DNA of 7,906 nt from contig JACQDO010000038.1 of the NCBI GenBank assembly GCA_016201085.1, positions 1 to 7,906 on the forward strand, written 5' to 3'. Positions within the stretch are counted from its first letter, which is position 1, and every line of letters begins with the position of its first letter. The notes below the pieces were generated by a model. It had not been told where the DNA came from. It searched no databases and was given only the letters and a program-made list of their open reading frames with translations. Made by a program: the position numbers and the translations under genes. Below are positions 1-6,037 of the stretch, in pieces. The DNA is from Hyphomicrobiales bacterium (GTDB taxonomy: Bacteria > Pseudomonadota > Alphaproteobacteria > Rhizobiales > Xanthobacteraceae).

Positions 1-1
1 A

Positions 2-61
2 GAAGAGCTTGGCTGGCCGTGCCAGGTTCCGGACCAAGGTCAAAGGGTCGAACTTACATGA
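2..61 (+). CDS. C-terminal end of an upstream gene, possibly a beta-CASP metallo-beta-lactamase RNase (partial)
   Basis: Reading from base 2 gives 19 codons, EELGWPCQVPDQGQRVELT, then TGA at 59-61. The gene continues off the left edge. The pattern LGW-x3-VP-x5-VEL resembles, from memory, the extreme C-terminus of RNA-specificity (beta-CASP) metallo-beta-lactamase proteins, which often end in a GW..HVP.Y...VEL-like strand. That is a short match and the product name is tentative. The TGA overlaps the ATG of the next gene as ATGA, the same joint seen between the next two genes, which supports a real translated end and translational coupling. If the identification holds, an RNase would lie directly upstream of a nucleotide phosphorylase and a PRPP synthetase, fitting RNA turnover. 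Confidence 0.5.
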   Translation, partial: EELGWPCQVPDQGQRVELT

Positions 62-1578
62 GCAACACCCGCCCGACAGAAACAAATACCATTAGGGCGC
101 GCCGCCTCGGCCTGGACACGCAGTTCGAGGCCGTCGTGTTCATGCGCAAAGATTGCCACGTCTGCCGTTCCGAAGGCTTCAGCGCGCATGCGCGGGTGCT
201 GCTATGTCACGACGGACACCAGGTCATCGCCACTCTCTATCAAGTGACCGGAGATCTCATCGCGCATAACGAAGCGGCGCTGTCGGAATCCGCATGGAGC
301 CGTCTTGGCATGAAAGACGGCGACCGCATCGTCGTGACGCACCCGGATCCGCTCGATTCTCTCAGCCATGTGCGGAGCCGCATTTACGGGCACGATCTTG
401 GCGAGTCGTCCTTTCACGCGATCATCGAGGATATCGTGGAGGGCAAATATTCCGACATCGATCTGTCGTCGTTTATTACCGCCTGCGCGGCGCGGCCTCT
501 CGATCACAAGGAAATCCTCGCGCTGACCCATGCGATGGTGGAAGCCGGCGAGAGATTGAGATGGCCAGCCGGTATCGTCGTCGATAAGCACAGCGTCGGC
601 GGGCTCCCTGGAAATCGCACAACGCCGATCATCGTGGCAATCGCAGCCTCGCTCGGCCTCATGATGCCGAAGACATCCTCGCGGGCGATTACCTCGCCGT
701 CGGGTACGGCCGACACGATGGAAACCATGGCGCCAGTCGATCTCGATACGGCGGCCATTCGGCGCGTGGTCGAGCATGAGGGCGGATGCGTCGTGTGGGG
801 CGGTGCGGTCAGGCTGAGCCCTGCGGACGACATTCTGATCCGGGTTGAGAGGGCACTCGACCTCGATAGCGAAGGACAGATGATCGCCTCGGTGCTGTCG
901 AAAAAGATCGCCGCGGGCTCCACCCACCTTGTGCTTGACCTCCCCGTCGGACCAACCGCCAAGGTGCGCAGCCCCGAAGTAGCCCAAGCTCTTGCACAAG
1001 GCCTATCCAGCATTGGCGAGACGTTCGGATTGCGTACCAAAGTGGTCGTAGGCGACGGATTGCAGCCTGTCGGCCGAGGCATCGGGCCATCGCTAGAAGC
1101 CCGCGATGTTCTGGCCGTTCTGAAGGGCGAGCCGGATGCCCCCGCCGACCTGCGACGGAGGGCGACTGCGCTCACCGGCGCGCTCCTTGAACTCGCCGGC
1201 GCCGCCTCCGGCGGCAAAGGCGAGGCAATGGCGGCACGCGAGCTCGACAACGGCCACGCTTGGGCGAAATTCCAGCGTATTTGCGAAGCCCAGGGCGGAA
1301 TGCGGGTACCGCCAAAGTCGCGTCAGCAACGGCCGATTGCCGCTGAACGACCTGGAAAGGTAGGTGCAATCGACAACCGCCGGATTGCGCGGCTCGCCAA
1401 ATTGGCCGGCGCACCCGACGACAAGGCGGCCGGAGTCGATTTGCATGTGAAAGTTGGAGATGCGGTTTTGGCCGGACAGCCTTTATGCACCGTCCACGCC
1501 GACAGCCCCGGGGAGCTCGCTTACGCCTTCGATTACGCCACGCTGAACCCCGACATCATCACGGTCGATAAGTCATGA
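58..1578 (+). CDS. Thymidine phosphorylase-family protein (type 2 / AMP phosphorylase-like)
   Basis: A 506-residue member of the nucleoside/nucleotide phosphorylase family, which uses phosphate to split a pyrimidine nucleoside, or in the archaeal AMP phosphorylase branch a nucleoside 5'-monophosphate, into base and ribose (bis)phosphate. An N-terminal extension of about 100 residues, containing CHVC at 33-36, precedes the catalytic core, as in the AMP phosphorylase/'thymidine phosphorylase 2' branch and unlike the shorter E. coli DeoA. Core motifs are DKHSVGG (176-182), PGNRTTP (184-190) and KTSSRAITSPSGTADTME (205-222), the phosphate and nucleoside site. The C-terminal domain (about 420-500) carries the usual DLHVKVGDAV stretch. 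ATG 58 is preferred over an in-frame GTG at 19: AAGGG at 43-47 is suitably spaced, and the upstream stop forms ATGA with it. Its own TGA overlaps the next start. Substrate (thymidine versus NMP) cannot be decided from the sequence. Confidence 0.88.
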   Translation: MSNTRPTETNTIRARRLGLDTQFEAVVFMRKDCHVCRSEGFSAHARVLLCHDGHQVIATLYQVTGDLIAHNEAALSESAWSRLGMKDGDRIVVTHPDPLDSLSHVRSRIYGHDLGESSFHAIIEDIVEGKYSDIDLSSFITACAARPLDHKEILALTHAMVEAGERLRWPAGIVVDKHSVGGLPGNRTTPIIVAIAASLGLMMPKTSSRAITSPSGTADTMETMAPVDLDTAAIRRVVEHEGGCVVWGGAVRLSPADDILIRVERALDLDSEGQMIASVLSKKIAAGSTHLVLDLPVGPTAKVRSPEVAQALAQGLSSIGETFGLRTKVVVGDGLQPVGRGIGPSLEARDVLAVLKGEPDAPADLRRRATALTGALLELAGAASGGKGEAMAARELDNGHAWAKFQRICEAQGGMRVPPKSRQQRPIAAERPGKVGAIDNRRIARLAKLAGAPDDKAAGVDLHVKVGDAVLAGQPLCTVHADSPGELAYAFDYATLNPDIITVDKS

Positions 1579-2471
1579 CCCCGTCAATTTTCATCGCAAT
1601 GCCGGGCAACGAGGCGGCGGCTGGCACGCTAGCCAAAGCGTATGGCGCCACCATAGGTCAGCTCGAACTGCGTGCCTTCCCCGACGGCGAAAGCTATTTG
1701 CGTTTCGACACCGACCTCACCCGCCGGACGCTTGCGATCGTCTGCTCGCTCGATCGTCCCAACGACAAGATTCTGCCTTTGTTGTTTGCGGCGGCGACGG
1801 CGCGCGAGCTTGGTGCCGCCAAAGTCGGCCTGGTCGCGCCCTATCTGGCCTATATGCGGCAGGATCGCCGTTTCAAGCCGGGGGAAGCGGTCACCTCACG
1901 CGAGGTTGCGCAACTGCTGTCGAATGCTTTCGACTGGCTGGTGACCGTCGATCCGCATCTCCACCGCTATGGCTCGTTGAGTGAAATCTACAGCATTCCG
2001 ACCCGCGTCGTTCATGCCGCGTCATTGATGGCGGATTGGATCAAGACAAACGTCGCCAACGCGCTGATCATCGGCCCCGACAGCGAGAGCGAACAATGGG
2101 TTTCGACCGTGGCCAAGGATGCGGGCGCGCCCTATACGGTTCTTGAGAAGGTTCGCCGGGGCGACCGCGAAGTCGAAATTTCCATACGAAATTTAGGCGA
2201 CGTCGGTGAACGGACGCCCGTTCTCGTCGACGACATCATTTCAACCGGACGAACGATGCTGGAAACGGTTCGTCTGCTCAAAGCGCGCGGGGATGCCGCT
2301 CCGGTTTGTGTCGCCGTGCACGGCCTGTTCGCGGCCGATGCCTATGAAATGCTGATCAAGGCCGGCGCTCGCGTCGTTACATGCAATACGGTGCGTCATA
2401 CCAGCAATGCGATCGATGTGCATGGCACCTTGGCCAAAGCCCTAGGAACGCTGAGCGTGTCCACCGATTGA
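1575..2471 (+). CDS. prs: Ribose-phosphate pyrophosphokinase (PRPP synthetase) homologue, archaeal-like short form
   Basis: A 298-residue protein of the PRPP synthetase family (ribose 5-phosphate + ATP to PRPP + AMP). Two phosphoribosyltransferase-like halves are visible. The N-half has FPDGE (35-39), RQDRRFKPGE (95-104) in the catalytic flexible loop, and DPHLHR (126-131). The C-half has the PRPP-binding loop VLVDDIISTGRTM (216-228). It is shorter than the roughly 315-residue housekeeping enzyme, and the RRFKPGE form of the loop resembles archaeal enzymes, so this is probably a specialised second copy. Its ATG overlaps the stop of the phosphorylase gene (ATGA) and no good Shine-Dalgarno precedes it, so translational coupling is likely. 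Coupling to a phosphorylase suggests linking base or nucleotide breakdown to PRPP, with the direction in vivo unknown. The stop codon lies inside a candidate FNR/FixK site serving the next gene. Confidence 0.88.
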   Translation: MTPSIFIAMPGNEAAAGTLAKAYGATIGQLELRAFPDGESYLRFDTDLTRRTLAIVCSLDRPNDKILPLLFAAATARELGAAKVGLVAPYLAYMRQDRRFKPGEAVTSREVAQLLSNAFDWLVTVDPHLHRYGSLSEIYSIPTRVVHAASLMADWIKTNVANALIIGPDSESEQWVSTVAKDAGAPYTVLEKVRRGDREVEISIRNLGDVGERTPVLVDDIISTGRTMLETVRLLKARGDAAPVCVAVHGLFAADAYEMLIKAGARVVTCNTVRHTSNAIDVHGTLAKALGTLSVSTD

Positions 2472-2481
2472 TGCAGATCAT
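2468..2481 (+). promoter_or_regulatory. Candidate FNR/FixK/Anr-type binding site upstream of phaC
   Basis: The sequence TTGATgcagATCAT matches the FNR-family consensus TTGAT-N4-ATCAA at 9 of 10 defined positions, with only the last base differing. It overlaps the stop codon of the PRPP synthetase gene and is centred about 74 bp before the preferred phaC ATG. A class II promoter with the site at -41.5 would start near base 2516, leaving a leader of about 33 bases. No convincing -10 hexamer is visible; the best stretch is around 2503-2509. The match is to the consensus only, and occupancy is inferred. Confidence 0.5.
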
Positions 2482-2538
2482 GGCGCAGCGCGAAAAGGTG
2501 AACTAGACGAAGGGTGTCGCAGCCCGTCGTAAATGAAT

Positions 2539-2543
2539 GGGAG
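2539..2543 (+). promoter_or_regulatory. Ribosome binding site deciding the phaC start
   Basis: GGGAG sits 5 bases before ATG 2549. The earlier in-frame ATG at 2537 has no purine-rich motif upstream and overlaps this one, so 2549 is the better start. Confidence 0.6.
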
Positions 2544-2548
2544 CGCAT

Positions 2549-4294
2549 ATGACCGCCGTTCCGCAAAACACCAGCCCCGTGGTTACTCACGCGGACGCAT
2601 CGCCAAACATAAAAACCGCAACAACGGCGCACTGTGGCCTATCAGCTTGCGGACATGGTGCGGCTGAAACCAGCGGTGACCGCGATTCATATGCAGTGAC
2701 AAGCTTCGCCGAGATCATCGACCGCTCGCTCCACGCGACAGCGGCGCGCTTCACGATGGGCCTATCGCCGGCGGCGCTCGCGGAGGCCTATCTCGATTGG
2801 GCAACCCATCTGACCTTTTCGCCAGGTAAGCGGCTCCAGCTTATCGATAAGGCGACCAGGAAAGTGGCCCGCTTCAATAACTATGCCTGCCAATGCGCGT
2901 TGGAACGCGACGCGGCCAAGTGCTGCTGCATCGAGCCGCTGCCGCAAGACCGACGGTTTGTCGGCGCGGAGTGGCAAAAATGGCCATACAGCTTCATGTA
3001 TCAAGCCTTCCTGCTCAATCAGCAATGGTGGCACAACGCGACGACCGGCATACGCGGCGTTACGAAACAACATGAAAACATGGTGGAGTTCGGCTCGCGC
3101 CAGATACTCGACATGTTTTCTCCTTCGAACTTCCTGCTGACAAATCCCGAGGTCCTTCGGCATACCGTCAACAAGGGCGGAACGAATTTGGTGAACGGCT
3201 TCCGAAATTTCGCGGAAGACTGGGAGCGCGCCGTCAGCGGCAAGAGACCGGTTGGCACCGAGAATTTTGTGGTAGGCCGCAACGTGGCGGCGACGCCGGG
3301 CAAGGTGATCTATCGAAATCGGCTCATCGAGCTCATCCAATATGCGCCGGCGACCGACAAGGTCAGGCCCGAGCCGGTGCTCATCGTTCCGGCCTGGATC
3401 ATGAAGTACTACATCCTCGATCTTTCTGCGCAGAACTCGCTGGTGAAGTATCTCACGCAGCAAGGCTTCACCGTTTTCATGATGTCCTGGAAGAATCCCG
3501 GTCCGGAGGACCGCGACCTCGGTCTGGACGATTATCGGACTCTTGGCGTCATGGCGGCGCTCGATGCGGTCCGCGCGATCGTGCCGGACCAAAAAGTGCA
3601 TGCCGTCGGTTATTGCCTAGGCGGCACATTGCTGTCGATTGCCGCCGCCGCAATGGCGCGGGATGGCGACCATCGCCTGAAATCGATGACGCTGCTGGCA
3701 GCCCAGACCGATTTTCACGAAGCTGGCGAGCTGATGCTCTTTATCAACGAGAGCCAGCTCGCGTTCCTCGAAGACATGATGTGGGAGCAAGGCTTTCTCG
3801 ACACCACGCAGATGGCGGGCGCCTTCCAGATGCTTCGCTCCAATGATCTGGTCTGGTCCCGCATGGTCCGCGAATATCTGATGGGCGAACGCACTCCCAT
3901 GATCGACCTCATGGCGTGGAACTCGGATGCCACCCGCATGCCCTATCGCATGCATGCGGAATATCTACGGCGTCTGTTCCTCAACAACGATCTTGCCGAA
4001 GGTCGGTTTATGGTCGCGGACAAGCCGATCGCACTTACGGATATCCGGATTCCGATCTTCACAGTTGGCACCGTGAGCGACCACGTCGCACCATGGCGCT
4101 CTACGTACAAGATCAAGCTTCTGACCGATACAGACGTCACATATTTGCTCACCAGCGGCGGGCATAACGCCGGGATCGTGTCCGAGCCCGGGCGCGATGG
4201 GCTGAAGCACCGCGCAAGGAAGGTTCGTGGTGGCCGGAGTGGACCCGCTGGCTCGTCGACCATTCCGGTAGCCCTGTCGCTCCACCCGCGATAG
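2549..4294 (+). CDS. phaC: Polyhydroxyalkanoate synthase, class I-like, C-terminus frameshifted
   Basis: PHA synthases polymerise (R)-3-hydroxyacyl-CoA into storage polyester at the granule surface. From ATG 2549 the product is 581 residues. The N-terminal PhaC domain shows PQDRRF (132-137), FLLNQQWW, SPSNFLLTNPEVL and the gG.nlv.G region. The alpha/beta-hydrolase core has the lipase-like box GYCLGG with nucleophile Cys356, the SDHVAPW motif with catalytic Asp511, and SGGHNAG with catalytic His539, so the whole triad is present. After SEPG (545-548) the similarity stops and about 33 unrelated, arginine-rich residues follow. The expected family C-terminus is found downstream in another frame (see 4195-4359). 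The gene therefore appears to have lost a short segment plus the frame, or the assembly has an error. The N-terminal part has seven cysteines. Whether the truncated enzyme is active is unknown. Confidence 0.9.
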   Translation: MTAVPQNTSPVVTHADASPNIKTATTAHCGLSACGHGAAETSGDRDSYAVTSFAEIIDRSLHATAARFTMGLSPAALAEAYLDWATHLTFSPGKRLQLIDKATRKVARFNNYACQCALERDAAKCCCIEPLPQDRRFVGAEWQKWPYSFMYQAFLLNQQWWHNATTGIRGVTKQHENMVEFGSRQILDMFSPSNFLLTNPEVLRHTVNKGGTNLVNGFRNFAEDWERAVSGKRPVGTENFVVGRNVAATPGKVIYRNRLIELIQYAPATDKVRPEPVLIVPAWIMKYYILDLSAQNSLVKYLTQQGFTVFMMSWKNPGPEDRDLGLDDYRTLGVMAALDAVRAIVPDQKVHAVGYCLGGTLLSIAAAAMARDGDHRLKSMTLLAAQTDFHEAGELMLFINESQLAFLEDMMWEQGFLDTTQMAGAFQMLRSNDLVWSRMVREYLMGERTPMIDLMAWNSDATRMPYRMHAEYLRRLFLNNDLAEGRFMVADKPIALTDIRIPIFTVGTVSDHVAPWRSTYKIKLLTDTDVTYLLTSGGHNAGIVSEPGRDGLKHRARKVRGGRSGPAGSSTIPVALSLHPR

Positions 4295-4359
4295 ACGCTC
4301 CAAGCGCTGGCTATATACCGTTGTGCGATGCGCCGGGCAGCTACGTACTGCAAGCGTAG
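4195..4359 (+). pseudogene. Out-of-frame remnant of the PHA synthase C-terminus
   Basis: Read in the frame beginning at 4195, this stretch encodes RWAEAPRKEGSWWPEWTRWL and continues to a DAPGSYVLQA end before TAG at 4357-4359. These are the signature C-terminal elements of class I PHA synthases (GSWWP.W..WL, then a DAPG.YV.Q ending). It lies in a different frame from the synthase, which reads through this DNA to a stop at 4292-4294. Restoring the frame needs 3n+1 extra bases near 4190-4196. From remembered homologues roughly 25 residues that normally separate SEPG from the GSWW block are also missing, so a deletion of about 70-80 bp is more likely than a single-base slip. It has no start of its own. 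Confidence 0.8.
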
Positions 4360-4444
4360 CCTGACCAAAGCCGCACGCGCACCCTGAATCACGAACGCTC
4401 GCCTTGCGGTGGAGGCTCGGCTCAAACCTCGCCGGGAAAAGCAG
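4360..4444. other. Convergent intergenic region
   Basis: This 85-bp gap lies between the end of the PHA synthase remnant on the plus strand and the DsrE-family gene on the minus strand. No strong hairpin followed by a T run is visible on either strand, so no intrinsic terminator is called although two transcription units end here. Confidence 0.5.
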
Positions 4445-4783
4445 CTACAGCGTTATGATCTGATCGGGCATATTTCCCGAGAGCGCCTTATACAAATCGG
4501 GAAAGCAGCCGATCGGTACGCCGTCGAATAGCTTGTCGGCAATCTCGCGCTCGTAGCAGCACTGGTCGCACCCCATGAGCAGGATGTTCTTTTTCCTGGC
4601 CACGTTGTGCAGGCGTTCGCCGATCGGATTGCCTTTGACCAAGACAAAATTGTTGTCCTCAAAGAAGAACATCCCGACCACATCGACGCCATGCCGGTTT
4701 TCTTCCAGTTGCGGCAGGATCATCTTGCCCAGCACATACGAGACACTGTGGCGCGAAGTGGCAAAGATATACGCGACCTTCAT
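4445..4783 (-). CDS. DsrE-family protein, SaoD-like
   Basis: A 112-residue cytoplasmic protein of the DsrE/DsrF-like fold. It starts MKVAYIFAT, a first beta strand, followed by GKMILPQLEENRHGVDVVGM, a FFFEDNN strand-turn, KGNPIGERL, then LLMGCDQCCYERE with Cys72, Cys75 and Cys76, and GCFPDLYKALSGN with Cys93, ending PDQIITL. DsrE/TusD proteins relay sulfur on a conserved cysteine, and the CDQCC cluster sits where such a residue would be. The overall pattern matches the family I remember as 'DsrE-related protein SaoD', attributed to a proposed organometal-handling system; this link is from memory only. ATG 4783 is chosen over an upstream ATG at 4843 because GAGGA lies 8 bases before it and homology begins there. 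It is the last gene of the minus-strand operon, 49 bp after the NifU-like gene. Confidence 0.82.
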   Translation of the reverse strand: MKVAYIFATSRHSVSYVLGKMILPQLEENRHGVDVVGMFFFEDNNFVLVKGNPIGERLHNVARKKNILLMGCDQCCYEREIADKLFDGVPIGCFPDLYKALSGNMPDQIITL

Positions 4784-4791
4784 GGAGCTTT

Positions 4792-4796
4792 TCCTC
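4792..4796 (-). promoter_or_regulatory. Ribosome binding site of the DsrE-family gene
   Basis: On the minus strand GAGGA lies 8 bases upstream of ATG 4783. It supports that start over the in-frame ATG at 4843, which would fall inside the preceding coding region. Confidence 0.6.
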
Positions 4797-4816
4797 GATA
4801 CAAGCTCGCAGTTATT

Positions 4817-4833
4817 GCGCCGCAACGCGGCGC
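4817..4833 (-). repeat. Short GC-rich hairpin between the NifU-like and DsrE genes
   Basis: GCGCCGC-GTT-GCGGCGC on the minus strand forms a perfect 7-bp stem with a 3-base loop. It begins on the last base of the NifU-like stop codon and ends 33 bases before the DsrE start. The following bases are CAATAACT, with no T run, so it is not a standard terminator. It could stabilise the upstream mRNA end or partly attenuate the distal gene. Confidence 0.45.
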
Positions 4834-5282
4834 TACACGGCAATCGCGGCCGATTGGATGGAGTTCATCTGGCGCTTGGTCTGAGCCAAGGCCTGGTGAA
4901 AGGTGGAGACGGCCAGTATGGCGCGGTCGCGTTTGAAAACGGGAACGTCCGACAACGTAGCAACTAGCGCGCCGGCGCTAAGCCGCGCGCATTCGGCAAT
5001 ACTGCGACCGACGGCAAGCTCCGCAATGAGCTCGCAATAGGCGAGCAAGGTGGCGCAACTGGAAGCCTTGAACCTGATCGAGGTGACCGCGTCGCCTTCG
5101 CACCGCAAGCTGAATTGCGCGGTCAGCCCGTCGTTGCCGTGCAGGGTCGGTCCAACGATCGCGAGCGGTTCCAACCGGCGGCGCCGCAGACCGCGGTCGC
5201 ACAGTTCGCTCGCGGTCAAGCGCTGCGACACGCCGCAGCACGAGGCTGTGCAAGCCTTCTCCGTGACGACGCTCAGCTCCAC
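4833..5282 (-). CDS. Small cysteine-rich protein resembling the NifU/IscU N-terminal domain
   Basis: From GTG 5282 the product is 149 residues. Residues about 46-135 resemble the Fe-S scaffold domain of IscU/NifU: GPTLHGNDGLTAQFSLRCEGD, then IRFKASSCATLLAYCELIAEL aligning with the KFKTYGCGSAIASSSLVTE region of IscU, then VGRSIAEC. In my manual alignment only one of the three canonical cluster cysteines is kept (Cys76). The first site is LHGN rather than ACGD, and the third is arginine in VPVFKRDRAILA. Other cysteines lie at 11, 15, 16, 28, 61, 83 and 98. A role as a classical scaffold is therefore doubtful; a metal- or sulfur-binding partner is possible. The GTG overlaps the permease end by 10 bp, implying coupling. 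The start is uncertain: the frame stays open far upstream within the permease, and only a weak AAGG precedes the GTG. Confidence 0.68.
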   Translation of the reverse strand: MELSVVTEKACTASCCGVSQRLTASELCDRGLRRRRLEPLAIVGPTLHGNDGLTAQFSLRCEGDAVTSIRFKASSCATLLAYCELIAELAVGRSIAECARLSAGALVATLSDVPVFKRDRAILAVSTFHQALAQTKRQMNSIQSAAIAV

Positions 5283-6025
5283 CGCAAGAGTCGCCTTTCC
5301 AGCAGCCCGCCGAGGGCGAAGATGACCAGCACCACGATCATGATCAGCAGCACGATCGCCAGCATCAGCGCCGCGTTGTATGTGCTCTGGGCAAAGGAGA
5401 GCAGATAGCCCAGCCCGCGGCTGGCGGCGACGAACTCGCCCACCACCGCGCCAGTAAAAGCGAAACCGATCGCCACTTTCAGGCTGCCCATCACCCAGGC
5501 CGCCACCGAAGGCAGATAGACGTGCCGGATCAGCGCCACGCGTCCGCCGCCAAGGGTGATAATGCGCTCGACCAAGCGCTGATCGACCTGGCGAATACCG
5601 GTGAACACAGTGAAGAACATCAGCACCGCCACCAGCACCACCGCCAAAGCCACCTTCGAGGACGTGCCGATGCCGAGCCAAATTACGAACAGCGGCGCCA
5701 GGATGACGCGCGGGATCGCATTGAGCAGCGTCATTACCGGCTCGACCAGCTCGGCGACCAGCGGAACCATGGCGGCGACAATGGCCACTGCGACACCGAT
5801 CAGGATGCCGAGCGCCAAGCCACCCAGCGCGGCGGTAAACGTCGCCTCCATGTGCGTCCATATGCGGCCGCTGCCGAACAGATCGACCAGCGCGGCGGCG
5901 ATCTGGCTTGGCGCCGGGGCGTATAGCGGATTGAGCAGGCCCGCCCGCCCGCTCGCCTCCCAGATCGCCAGCAGAATGGCGAAGGCGGCGAGCTGTCGAA
6001 CCCAGGCATATGGACGCTTATTCAT
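5273..6025 (-). CDS. ABC transporter permease, SsuC/TauC-type
   Basis: A 250-residue inner-membrane permease of the BPD_transp_1 family that forms the channel for the adjacent ATPase and periplasmic binding protein. About six hydrophobic segments are visible: roughly 9-23, 63-88, 101-118, 124-143, 173-198 and 216-241. The cytoplasmic EAA-like loop that docks to the ATPase is ERIITLGGGRVALIRHVYLP (153-172), with the conserved glycine and the terminal LP. The N-terminal APAPSQIAAAL stretch is typical of nitrate/sulfonate/taurine-type permeases. ATG 6025 follows the ATPase stop by 12 bp, and that gap contains GGGAA as ribosome binding site. The C-terminus overlaps the next gene by 10 bp. The substrate cannot be read from this protein. 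Confidence 0.9.
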   Translation of the reverse strand: MNKRPYAWVRQLAAFAILLAIWEASGRAGLLNPLYAPAPSQIAAALVDLFGSGRIWTHMEATFTAALGGLALGILIGVAVAIVAAMVPLVAELVEPVMTLLNAIPRVILAPLFVIWLGIGTSSKVALAVVLVAVLMFFTVFTGIRQVDQRLVERIITLGGGRVALIRHVYLPSVAAWVMGSLKVAIGFAFTGAVVGEFVAASRGLGYLLSFAQSTYNAALMLAIVLLIMIVVLVIFALGGLLERRLLRWS

Positions 6026-6037
6026 AGGCGCTTCCCA

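Noticed and set aside
19..57. GTG start at 19 for the phosphorylase
   Set aside because: It would overlap 43 bases of the apparent upstream gene and lacks a ribosome binding site. ATG 58 has AAGGG at proper spacing and the ATGA coupling joint.
183..196. Short self-complementary GCGCATGCGC inside the phosphorylase gene
   Set aside because: A 10-bp palindrome within a coding region of GC-rich DNA is expected by chance and lies in no promoter context.
202..1250. Long minus-strand open frames (202-999 and 504-1250) opposite the phosphorylase gene
   Set aside because: They are antisense shadows of a well-recognised coding region in high-GC DNA, with low-complexity arginine/serine-rich translations and no recognisable motifs.
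2762..3601. 279-residue minus-strand open frame opposite phaC
   Set aside because: The phaC frame carries clear family motifs throughout, while this translation is histidine/arginine-rich shadow with no domain.
4195..4359. Programmed ribosomal frameshift producing full-length PHA synthase
   Set aside because: There is no slippery heptamer at the junction and about 25 family residues also seem to be missing, so a deletion or assembly error explains it better.
4360..4444. Possible bidirectional terminator around GAGG...CCTC at about 4412-4431
   Set aside because: Only about 4 bp of pairing with an 11-base loop and no T run, which is too weak to call.
5283..5861. Upstream extension of the NifU-like reading frame to 5861
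   Set aside because: It runs in an alternative frame inside the permease gene and yields low-complexity sequence. Similarity to a real family begins only after the permease stop.
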